NCBI GenBank assembly: GCA_965652395.1
Contig: CBFGUW010000021.1
Location: 1-64,000, forward strand
Length of the DNA: 64,000 bases
Direction of reading: 5' to 3'
Source of the DNA: Saccharospirillum sp965652395
GTDB lineage: Bacteria > Pseudomonadota > Gammaproteobacteria > Pseudomonadales > Natronospirillaceae
A program made the translations under genes and the position numbers. Of this stretch, positions 1 through 6,753 are shown in pieces. A model generated the notes under the pieces. It was given only the letters and a program-made list of their open reading frames with translations, was not told the DNA's origin and did not search any database. Each line of letters starts with the position of its first letter. Position 1 is the stretch's first letter.

Positions 1-212
1 TGTGGCACCGTCCCTCGGAAAAGCCAGAGCCACGCGGGAATTATTCAGAGGCTCCCTAACTCAATTTCGTGGCAGGCCGACTCCCGCCTGTACGCCAATG
101 TCATCAAGTTGAACCCTAGAAAATGATGGACGGTGCGTAGCGGGTGAACGTAATCTCTCCAATCAAAACTATGTACGAACCGCTCTAAACTCTGCGACAG
201 GTCACTGATGCT
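1..212. other. left-edge sequence with no recognisable gene
   Basis: No convincing coding frame or RNA gene is visible between the window edge and the stop codon of the first small gene. A perfect 9-bp inverted repeat (GCACCGTCC at 5-13, GGACGGTGC at 128-136) is present, but its spacing is long and it may be chance. The stretch is probably intergenic or the decayed edge of an accessory segment. Confidence 0.4.
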
Positions 213-512
213 TCACGTCACCACCTCCCGGTATTGGTGATACCGATCACCGATGAACGGCCGCTTCTGATCACGAGGCCACAGCAGCTCAATGGCTTCT
301 GCGGTTTTCCGGTCCAGAGGGGCGCTCAGAAAGCACACCCTGGCGTCCGCAGTCGGGAAGCCATCGCACTCCAGGTACCCTTGGTATTTGAGCTGCTTTA
401 ACCGTTTGTCAGGATGCTTGGAAACCCCATACTTAAACAGCTCCTCGTCTTCATGACCAATAAGATACAGGTAACAGGTATCGGAGTCGTGACTTTGCCG
501 ACCTGCAAACAT
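213..512 (-). CDS. small GIY-YIG/T5orf172-like protein
   Basis: A 99-residue protein. Residues about 13-45 read YLYLIG, then FKYGVSKHPDKRLKQL, which resembles the GIY-YIG core of the T5orf172/Mug113 branch (Y-x-Y, K-x-G-x-[ST], then a conserved Arg). A possible metal-binding Glu lies in TAEAIELLW. The family includes nuclease-fold proteins common in phages and mobile elements; catalysis here is not shown. The ATG directly follows the TGA of the upstream small gene in the same reading frame (TGAATG at 510-515), so the two are at least translationally coupled. The protein is short for a full nuclease and may be a minimal or truncated domain. Function is not known. Confidence 0.55.
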   Translation of the reverse strand: MFAGRQSHDSDTCYLYLIGHEDEELFKYGVSKHPDKRLKQLKYQGYLECDGFPTADARVCFLSAPLDRKTAEAIELLWPRDQKRPFIGDRYHQYREVVT

Positions 513-752
513 TCAGATTTCCTTTCCAGTCGACCGCATGTTCATCCACTGCCTATCCTCCTCGGTCAGCTTAAACTTTTCCGATGGGCTGTTGAGCAGT
601 AAAGCATCAAGACCGAGCTCCCTCTCATACCGCTCAACCTGAGCGACCAGTTCGTTGAGCCTGTCGCCCTCGGCGGACGGGCGAGTTGCGGACATCAAGC
701 CCTCTATCTCTCGCAGGGCGTCGCGGTACTCGGTTTCGGTCTTTATCGTCAC
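513..752 (-). CDS. HigA-N-terminal-like small protein without HTH domain
   Basis: A 79-residue protein when started at the GTG at 752, which has AGGGA about 8 bases upstream; a longer TTG start at 779 lacks a good ribosome site. The pattern IKTETEYRDALREIEGLM, then EGDRL and LVAQVERYE, resembles the N-terminal region of HigA-type antitoxins. In HigA this is followed by a Cro/C1 helix-turn-helix; here the tail (SEKFKLTEEDRQW) is unrelated and no HTH is visible. It is adjacent to, and in frame with, the GIY-YIG-like gene downstream. By analogy it could be an antitoxin-like partner or a relic; neither is shown by sequence. Confidence 0.55.
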   Translation of the reverse strand: MTIKTETEYRDALREIEGLMSATRPSAEGDRLNELVAQVERYERELGLDALLLNSPSEKFKLTEEDRQWMNMRSTGKEI

Positions 753-975
753 GGGGTTTTTCCCTTGCGCGGTGGGCAAAAGCAGTTGTGGGGTTCATTT
801 TAGGTGTCGATTTGGACACACAGCAAGAGGGTATGGAGGCTTCCGATGTGTCCATCATTACTGCGGCATCAGTCGCAAATGTACTGGATTTTTCCGCATT
901 GGAGGTCAAAATAGCTCTAACACAAGATAAACCTCTATTATCTTGCATTATATTTACCCCATACAAAGCTCTGGG

Positions 976-1021
976 TTGAACCTAAAATAGTACGTATATA
1001 CATGGTACGTACTACAGTACG
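976..1021 (+). promoter_or_regulatory. kfrA-like promoter with palindromic operator
   Basis: A -35-like TTGAAC lies at 976-981 and a -10-like TATACA at 997-1002 (spacing 15). A perfect 9-bp inverted repeat, TAGTACGTA at 988-996 and TACGTACTA at 1006-1014 with a 9-base spacer, overlaps the -10 region, and a further half-site AGTACG follows at 1016-1021. KfrA proteins are known to repress their own promoter, so this is a plausible autoregulatory operator. The binding is inferred. Confidence 0.6.
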
Positions 1022-1044
1022 AAATAAGCAGGGGGAGAGAACAA

Positions 1045-2064
1045 ATGGCGCGTGGCGGTATCAACAAAGCATTGGTGGCCAAGGCCCGTGAGACTGTTCT
1101 GGCCAGGGGAGAAAACCCGTCCATTGACGCGATACGCATTGAGCTGGGTAACACCGGCTCCAAATCAACGATCCACCGCTATCTTAAGGAGCTGGAGGAG
1201 GAGGCGTCGACCCGGCTGGATGACGAGGCGCTGCTGAGCCAGCCCATCAAGGAACTCATTGCTCGTCTGGCATCGCGGCTCCAGGAAGAGGCTCAAAGCA
1301 TTGTCGACGAGAGCAAAAGCCGCCATGAACACCAGATCAGAGAACTCTCTGACTGCTGCGCCACACTTACCCAAGAGGCTGGCCAAATGGCTGATCAGCA
1401 CAAAGCCCTGGAACTTCGGCTTGAAGAGACCAGTTCAGAGCTGATTGCCAAATCCGTTGCCTGTGATGCCTTAGATAAACGGCTCAACGAGGCAACTCAG
1501 CGCGAAGCCAGCATGGCGGCGCTGCTCCAGGAAAAGCAGGCGCATATCGAATCCCTCGAGGAAAAGCACCGCCATAGCCGAGAGGCGCTGCAGCATTATC
1601 GTGAATCGGTGAGAGAGCAGCGGGACCAGGATCAGCGCCGGCATGAGCAGCAAATCCAGCAGCTTCAGGCGGAGATCCGCACCCTGAACCAGACGATTTC
1701 CGTCAAGCGCGGCGACTTGACGCAGCTCAACAAGGATAACGCACGCCTGGTGAGCGAGCTTAACTCTGCACGCAAGGCAGCACATGACCTTGAATCGAAG
1801 CTTAGTAATGCTGACGCGAAGTTGGAAGACGCCGATACGCGATTGCAGGCCCAGACAGCTGAGCTGGCACAGTATAAGGACAGCACGCAGCGCCAGGGCT
1901 TGCAGATTATTGAGCTCACGCAGCGCCTTGAAACAGCACAAAATAGAATACATGATTTCACGATAAGCCAGGCGAAACTGGAGGCTGAGTTATCGGTTAA
2001 GAGCGATATGATTGAGCGCGTAATGGCTGAAAGTCGACGCCAACATGACGAACCGGCTACGTAA
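1045..2064 (+). CDS. KfrA-like coiled-coil DNA-binding protein
   Basis: A 339-residue protein. Residues 1-55 form a KfrA_N-type DNA-binding region (plasmid replication region DNA-binding domain) with the helix-turn-helix-like stretch PSIDAIRIELGNTGSKSTIH followed by RYLKELEEE. The rest, about residues 60-330, is almost continuous Gln/Glu/Arg/Leu heptad coiled coil. KfrA is known from IncP and IncU plasmids as an autorepressor and segregation factor with an elongated alpha-helical tail; chromosomal homologues occur in islands and next to integrases. The start has GGGGGAGAG 7-14 bases upstream and sits just behind a palindrome that overlaps its promoter. No replication or partition genes accompany it in this window. 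Confidence 0.8.
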   Translation: MARGGINKALVAKARETVLARGENPSIDAIRIELGNTGSKSTIHRYLKELEEEASTRLDDEALLSQPIKELIARLASRLQEEAQSIVDESKSRHEHQIRELSDCCATLTQEAGQMADQHKALELRLEETSSELIAKSVACDALDKRLNEATQREASMAALLQEKQAHIESLEEKHRHSREALQHYRESVREQRDQDQRRHEQQIQQLQAEIRTLNQTISVKRGDLTQLNKDNARLVSELNSARKAAHDLESKLSNADAKLEDADTRLQAQTAELAQYKDSTQRQGLQIIELTQRLETAQNRIHDFTISQAKLEAELSVKSDMIERVMAESRRQHDEPAT

Positions 2065-2113
2065 GAAAGGGGGCTTCAGTGTTTGGTAATGTTTTCGGTA
2101 TTTTCCTTTTTAA

Positions 2114-3094
2114 TCAAAGAGATACAGAACATTCGGCTAAATTTAACACTTTTACCGGCCGCACCTCAATCAACGCTTGATAGGCGTTAAAACCATAGGC
2201 TCGCTCAAGCAGTTCAAACACTTTGAAACCCGGAGGGCGGAACGCCACTTCACCGAAATACATCTCCCCGTCACTGGTCACGAAATATTCGGGGTGCACA
2301 AAGCCAAACTCAATATCGAAGGCTTTGATCAGCTTTTCGATTTCCTGGGTAATTCGCTCTCGGTACTGTTCCAAATCAGGCGTGGCGGGAACAAATACAG
2401 AGTAACCGAGGGTGACGTACTCGGATATGTTCAAGAAGCGGATTTTTCCATTGTGAATCCAGGCTTCCACCGCGAACTCCCAACCATCCAGGTGTGATTC
2501 CATTAAAGCCGGGAATTCTTCATCGGGGATGGCATCAACATCATCCGGAGTACGAATCAGTCGATGGCCTAGACAACCCGCCTTATCGAAGGCTTTCAGG
2601 TGAATCGGGTCGTTGGGGTCGCCGTCGAGCTTCAACAGTGTTTGATTGACCCGTTTGAGGAACCGAACCACGTCCTCCCGGTCATGAGCTTCTTCGAAGA
2701 TGCCCACACGAATGCCACCCAACTGGGCGCGGCGTTTCATCAGAGATTTATCGCGCAATAGCATCGACTACCCAAGCAAACGAGGGTTGTCGAGCAAGAC
2801 CGAGTTGATGGCCCCCGCCCATTCGACGGTCTCTTCGAACAGAGGGATTGCCACATCGACGCCCATTTCCTGCAGCGTGGTGGCGATTTCGAGTGATCGT
2901 TCGTTCAAACGCTCGAAATTCCAGGGGATATAGGGGATTTTGTGTTCCAGACAGTAATCTTCCGCCCAGTCGGGCGCGACCACCACATAACGACGGTCGA
3001 AGGAATCCGCCGCTTCTATAGCGTTAAGTCTCCAGCCTAGCAGCGCTACATAGCCTTTTTCGGGGTTCGCATGGGAGTTCGGGGTGTCGGTCAT
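2114..3094 (-). pseudogene. ATP-grasp protein gene split by in-frame amber codon
   Basis: One reading frame runs from ATG at 3094 (GGAGAGG just upstream) to TGA at 2114, interrupted only by TAG at 2768-2770. The first part (108 residues) ends LLDNPRLLG and the second resumes SMLLRDKSLMKRRAQLGG, which reads as uninterrupted ATP-grasp sequence of the carbamoyl-phosphate-synthase-like type. Later motifs MESHLDGWEFAVEAW, FVHPEYFVTSDGEMYFGEVA and RPPGFKVFELLERAYGFNAY contain the expected catalytic acidic residues. The second half could restart at ATG 2764, two codons past the stop. After GFNAYQALIEV the protein ends in a short unrelated tail, whereas this kind of ATP-grasp protein usually continues, so the 3' end also looks lost. 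The acceptor substrate is unknown. Confidence 0.65.
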
Positions 3095-3285
3095 GGTCCT
3101 CTCCAAATTCAGAGTGGAACAGACGTCCGTTGACTTCACGAAGGCGCCTGCCCGGTTTTGCCGGGCGGCCCCTGCTCCGCTCGGTTAGAGGCGGATATGG
3201 GGACCGAATGACAGTCACGGCCTTTGGTTGGTTGGCCGCAACACTTGAGCACGGGTCAGTATAGTCAACTGAGCCAGAGTGCAAA
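3095..3285 (-). promoter_or_regulatory. promoter and structured leader of the ATP-grasp gene
   Basis: On the minus strand a -35-like TTTGCA (3285-3280) and a -10 TATACT (3263-3258), spaced 16, predict transcription from about 3251. The roughly 155-base leader contains a hairpin CGGCC/GGCCG (3218-3222 with 3234-3238) and a strong one formed by 3142-3155 with 3161-3173 (inner GCCCGG/CCGGGC, loop TTTTG on the plus strand). No U-run follows, so it is not a plain terminator. The fold matches no riboswitch class that I can name with confidence. Confidence 0.4.
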
Positions 3286-3311
3286 CGGGTGGTGACTGCC
3301 AGTTGACGGTC

Positions 3312-4019
3312 TTATTGAGATTCGTCGAGAGCGAGAAAGTCTTTGGCGGGGCGTTTTAGATGAGTCTCGTTCCAGACCAGATCTTCGATGAAGCGTTCGC
3401 GCAACAGGCTTTCCTTGTGGCGGTCCGGTTCTCGTTGATACCACTGGTAGGCGATGCGGCATGCCGTGGCCAGACTGCGTTCAATACTGGCCTGGTGTAA
3501 ATAGGCTTCGATTGCTCGCATCACTTGGGCTCTGGGCCAGTCCTGTAGCAGCGCCTCAACCTGCTGCTGCCGCTCTTCCTGATTCCGGATTTCCAGCTGC
3601 GCTACCATTTCCGACAGGCTTTCTTCCAACGCTTCACTGAGGGTTCCAAAACCACCTGCCTGTGTGAGTTGCTTTAGCCAATGATGTGCCTGAGGCGTCA
3701 GTGTGAGGTTGACCGGCGCCTGATCCAACCGACGTTCCCGGCGCCGACGCCTGCGGGCCGACAGCGTTTTGCGCAGCCGGTCCCAATCCGCTCGGGTCAG
3801 GTGGTCGGTTAACAGCGTTTGCAGTGCTTCACAATCGGGATAGGTTGGTTGAGTGGCATAACGACACTGGCGAATTCGGTCATGGAAGGTCGCCAGACCC
3901 AGCTGGTGAATGGGATGCTGTTCAGCTAAGAGCCAAGCGGGCTGGTTCAACTGATGGGCAAGCCAGTCGAGGGTGTCGAACCAGTCGTCGGGGCTGATAA
4001 CGAAGCGGGGTCTCGGCAT
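3312..4019 (-). CDS. ribbon-helix-helix protein resembling MatP
   Basis: A 235-residue protein. The middle reads LRKTLSARRRRRRERR, then VNLTLTPQAHHWLKQLTQ and GTLSEALEESLSEM. This order, a helix ending in T-[LI]-x-A-R-R-[RK]-[RK] followed by a beta strand and a two-helix ribbon-helix-helix unit with a G-x-L-S-E turn, is the layout of the Ter macrodomain protein MatP. The N-terminal 100 residues form a helical region and about 80 residues extend beyond the ribbon-helix-helix, making it longer than E. coli MatP (150 residues). MatP binds matS sites and organises the terminus; whether this protein does so is inference. It stands alone, convergent with nothing, upstream of the two-component pair in the same orientation. 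Confidence 0.5.
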   Translation of the reverse strand: MPRPRFVISPDDWFDTLDWLAHQLNQPAWLLAEQHPIHQLGLATFHDRIRQCRYATQPTYPDCEALQTLLTDHLTRADWDRLRKTLSARRRRRRERRLDQAPVNLTLTPQAHHWLKQLTQAGGFGTLSEALEESLSEMVAQLEIRNQEERQQQVEALLQDWPRAQVMRAIEAYLHQASIERSLATACRIAYQWYQREPDRHKESLLRERFIEDLVWNETHLKRPAKDFLALDESQ

Positions 4020-4085
4020 AATGGCTACACGGTAGTCGTTTTAAACCAGTATTCATGCCCTTGCCGCTTGGTTCAAGGGGTATTG

Positions 4086-4742
4086 CTAAATCAAACCCAG
4101 TTCCAGAGCTTTTAATACGGCCCGTGTGCGGTCCCGCACATTGAGCTTGGCCAGAATGTTGGAAACGTGGTTTTTGATGGTCCCTTCCGATTTGAATATG
4201 GCGCGGGAAATCTCTTTGTTGCTGTATCCTCCGGCCATTAACCGTAGAATTTCGATTTCACGCTGGGTCAGAGGCTCCTGCACCGGTTCTTTTTCCACCT
4301 TGCTGTCGCCTTTCAGCTCGGTAAAGCCTTTCAGAACACGTTCAGTGACGGCAGGTTGTATCAGCGTTTCGCCGTTTTTCACGGTTTCAATGGCTTCGAC
4401 CAGGCTCTCCAGAGAGACATCTTTCAGCAAAAAGCCACGGGCTCCGGCTCGAATACCATTCAACACCAGTTCGTGATCATCGAATGTGGTGAGGATAATA
4501 ACTGGTGTATCGATACGCAGTTCCTGCATCTTCTTCATGGCTTCAATGCCATCCAGTCTGGGCATGCGAATGTCCATCAAAACCACATCAGGCTGACACT
4601 TGGGAATTTCTTCCAGTGCCTCCTGCCCGTCGCTCGCTTCACCAACAATATTGATATGCCCGGCGAGCAGCAGCAGGGATTTGATGCCTTCGCGGACCAG
4701 AGTCTGGTCATCGACCAGCATGACATTGATGGTGTCGGTCAT
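4086..4742 (-). CDS. NarL/FixJ-family response regulator
   Basis: A 218-residue protein with an N-terminal receiver domain (acidic pair D11-D12, phospho-acceptor D57 in VVLMDIRMP, Thr/Lys in TTFDD and LLKD) and a C-terminal LuxR-type helix-turn-helix (LTQREIEILRLMAGG, EGTIKNHVSNILAKL). Phosphorylation is expected to drive dimer formation and DNA binding. Its start overlaps the stop of the upstream histidine kinase by 4 bases (ATGA), so the two are translated together and form one signalling pair. No target gene can be named from the sequence. Confidence 0.9.
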   Translation of the reverse strand: MTDTINVMLVDDQTLVREGIKSLLLLAGHINIVGEASDGQEALEEIPKCQPDVVLMDIRMPRLDGIEAMKKMQELRIDTPVIILTTFDDHELVLNGIRAGARGFLLKDVSLESLVEAIETVKNGETLIQPAVTERVLKGFTELKGDSKVEKEPVQEPLTQREIEILRLMAGGYSNKEISRAIFKSEGTIKNHVSNILAKLNVRDRTRAVLKALELGLI

Positions 4743-5878
4743 AACGCCTCCATGACGGGGATTTTGATATTCAGTTGAAAGCCGGCCTGAGTGGCGATTT
4801 CGAGCTGCCCTTTCAAGCCTTCTATGCGCTCGCGCATGCCGCGTAATCCGGCACCTTCGCGCCAGTCGAAGCGACAGCCGCCGTTATCTTTGATGTTCAG
4901 CAGGATATCATTCGGACCGTGATGCAGCTCTATAAGCATTTGGCTCGCATTGCCGTGTTTCAGGGTATTGGTGATGGCTTCCTGAATGCAGCGGAACAGG
5001 GCTTCGGCAACTTCGACATCGCCAACGCTGATGTGGTTGTCCATGGCCAGTTCGATACGTAGGCGTGGCACCTGGGCGATCAGGGCTTCCAGCGCGTCTT
5101 TCAGGCGGATGCTGGAGTCGCCGCGCATTTCATGAACGGTGTTTCTTACATCGGTCAGAAGCAGGCGGGCTAATTGATGCGCTTCCTCCACCCGGGAATG
5201 GGTTTCACCCTCTGTGGTGTGGGTCAGGTACTGCAGCTTCAGGATAAGGGCGGTGAGATGGTGCCCCAAACCGTCGTGTAGGTCCCGGGCGATGCGAATG
5301 CGTTCCGTCTGTTTGGCGGACTCTTCGAGCAGTGCCTGAGTGGCCAGGAGTTCCCGGTTCAACGAGGTGATTTGATCACGCGCGTCCTGTTCCTGAATGA
5401 CCCGCTGGCTCATCAACAGGGCGAAGAAATGGAAAGCCGCGCCCAGGGCGGACCAGATGATGGCGTCTTCGGTTTCCCAGATCATCCAGTTGAACATCAG
5501 GTCGATCAGCACCAAAGTCGCCACTCCGGCTAAAGACGTCAACCTGGAGAAAAGAAAAGGCAATTGCGCCGCCAAGGCAACGCTCAGAATGGCGATCACG
5601 CCGGATTCAGTGGCGAGTCGAATACCGAAAACAGCAAGAAACTGGGCGGTAAAGGCCACCTGGCGGATGCGCATGTCCATCCGTTCGTATTGCGCATCCC
5701 GCGTGGTGAAGTAAAAACCAACGATATACAGCAACAGGCCGGCGACAATCCCCATCAAACGCAGCTGGCCGCCCAGGCTGTCGGCGGGTTCGTTACTCAG
5801 GGTGAGATAGCAGACAATCGCCCAGGCCAGATAACCAATGGCCCCTTCCAGAGATTGCGCCAGGGTGTTTCGATACAA
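4739..5878 (-). CDS. NarL-type sensor histidine kinase
   Basis: A 379-residue membrane kinase. Residues about 10-155 hold five or six hydrophobic segments with very short loops, so sensing is probably in or at the membrane, as in DesK-like kinases. A coiled segment (165-192) leads to a HisKA_3 dimerisation domain with the phosphorylation site H201 in RIARDLHDGLGHH. The C-terminal HATPase domain has its N-box around QEAITNTLKHGNA and a G-box in INIKDNGG-like and GLRGMRERIE motifs. It overlaps the response regulator gene by 4 bases. The stimulus is not evident. Confidence 0.88.
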   Translation of the reverse strand: MYRNTLAQSLEGAIGYLAWAIVCYLTLSNEPADSLGGQLRLMGIVAGLLLYIVGFYFTTRDAQYERMDMRIRQVAFTAQFLAVFGIRLATESGVIAILSVALAAQLPFLFSRLTSLAGVATLVLIDLMFNWMIWETEDAIIWSALGAAFHFFALLMSQRVIQEQDARDQITSLNRELLATQALLEESAKQTERIRIARDLHDGLGHHLTALILKLQYLTHTTEGETHSRVEEAHQLARLLLTDVRNTVHEMRGDSSIRLKDALEALIAQVPRLRIELAMDNHISVGDVEVAEALFRCIQEAITNTLKHGNASQMLIELHHGPNDILLNIKDNGGCRFDWREGAGLRGMRERIEGLKGQLEIATQAGFQLNIKIPVMEAL

Positions 5879-6018
5879 ACTGTGTTACCTCGAACGAGTC
5901 ATCAGGCATAAGGTGCGGACAGTTTAGCCTGCGCCACGAAGGTGGCACAGTGCCCAAGGTCATCTAATTCCACGGAGCCCGGCTTGTCATCCAAAGAGGC
6001 TGCCCGCACCTCCTAATT

Positions 6019-6729
6019 ATGAGTGAACAGACAGAACTTCATCCCATTCTTCCTGCCAACGAACAGGGGCGTGATTTTGTCACCGCCGACCTTCACGGTC
6101 ACAGGCGCCGACTGGACCAGGCCCTTGAATCATGGAGGTTCGACCCAGGACAGGACCGGCTGTTGTCGGTCGGGGATCTGATCGACCGTGGACCGGACAG
6201 CCCCGGCTGTCTCGACCTGCTCCACGAGCCCTGGTTTTACACGGTTCGTGGAAATCATGAGCAGATGTTGATCGACGCCGTGCGTCAGCGGGATCCTAAT
6301 GCGATGCCCCGTTGGCAGTTGAATGGCGGGCAATGGGCAGAGGACCGGGCCGACGCATGGTTGCAAAACTGGGCCCGGGCACTGGACCAGTTGCCCTTTA
6401 CCCTTACTGTGGAGCACCCACAAGGCAAGATAGGAATATGCCATGCCCAGTATTCCCTGCCCCATTGGGAAGACCGCCTAAATGCGGACCGCGAAGAGCG
6501 AACGGACTGGCTCTGGGGGCGCTCCCGCCTGAGATCGGTCGAGCCCGGACCCGTGGGAGGAATTGACTGGCTGTTTCACGGCCATACCATTGTTCCTGAG
6601 GTGAAACGGGTCGCTAATAGTGTGTTTTTGGACTGTGGCGCCTTCACCGGCGGCCCATTAGTGGTACTCTCCCTCAATGAGTGGATGACCGACCCTTCCA
6701 CTGCACGAGTCAATCGCGAGCTGGTCTGA
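6019..6729 (+). CDS. PrpA/ApaH-like metallophosphoesterase (serine/threonine phosphatase family)
   Basis: A 236-residue cytoplasmic enzyme with the classic calcineurin-like metal motifs: DLHGHRRRL (D-x-H), VGDLIDRGPDS (GD-x-x-DRG), RGNHEQM (GNHE), a lone His in ICHAQYS and HGHT near the C-terminus. Length and motif spacing fit bacterial protein phosphatases of the PphA/PphB type or diadenosine tetraphosphatase relatives. The substrate cannot be chosen from sequence. It reads divergently from the two-component operon and is followed 24 bases later by the recombinase gene on the same strand, so the two may be cotranscribed. Confidence 0.85.
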   Translation: MSEQTELHPILPANEQGRDFVTADLHGHRRRLDQALESWRFDPGQDRLLSVGDLIDRGPDSPGCLDLLHEPWFYTVRGNHEQMLIDAVRQRDPNAMPRWQLNGGQWAEDRADAWLQNWARALDQLPFTLTVEHPQGKIGICHAQYSLPHWEDRLNADREERTDWLWGRSRLRSVEPGPVGGIDWLFHGHTIVPEVKRVANSVFLDCGAFTGGPLVVLSLNEWMTDPSTARVNRELV

Positions 6730-6753
6730 GCCAGAAGTCTTAGGAGAACGGAA

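Noticed and set aside
5..136. 9-bp inverted repeat at 5-13 and 128-136 as terminal repeats of a small element
   Set aside because: No transposase gene or target duplication accompanies it; chance is a fair explanation.
510..515. TGA at 513-515 as a selenocysteine codon joining the two small genes
   Set aside because: No SECIS-like hairpin is evident right after it, and the following ATG gives a simpler explanation by translational coupling.
634..966. 110-codon minus-strand frame overlapping the HigA-like gene
   Set aside because: It is the other frame over a gene with a better family match, and its composition (Arg/Pro-rich) looks like a shadow frame.
835..979. Possible 48-codon plus-strand gene starting at ATG 835 between the HigA-like gene and kfrA
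   Set aside because: It has a weak ribosome site (AAGAGGGT) and no recognisable relative, and overlaps the probable promoter region of the kfrA-like gene. It cannot be supported from sequence alone.
2768..2770. TAG as a pyrrolysine codon
   Set aside because: No pylT or pylS gene is in the window, and the pyrrolysine system is not expected in this bacterial group. A recent mutation or a sequencing error is more likely.
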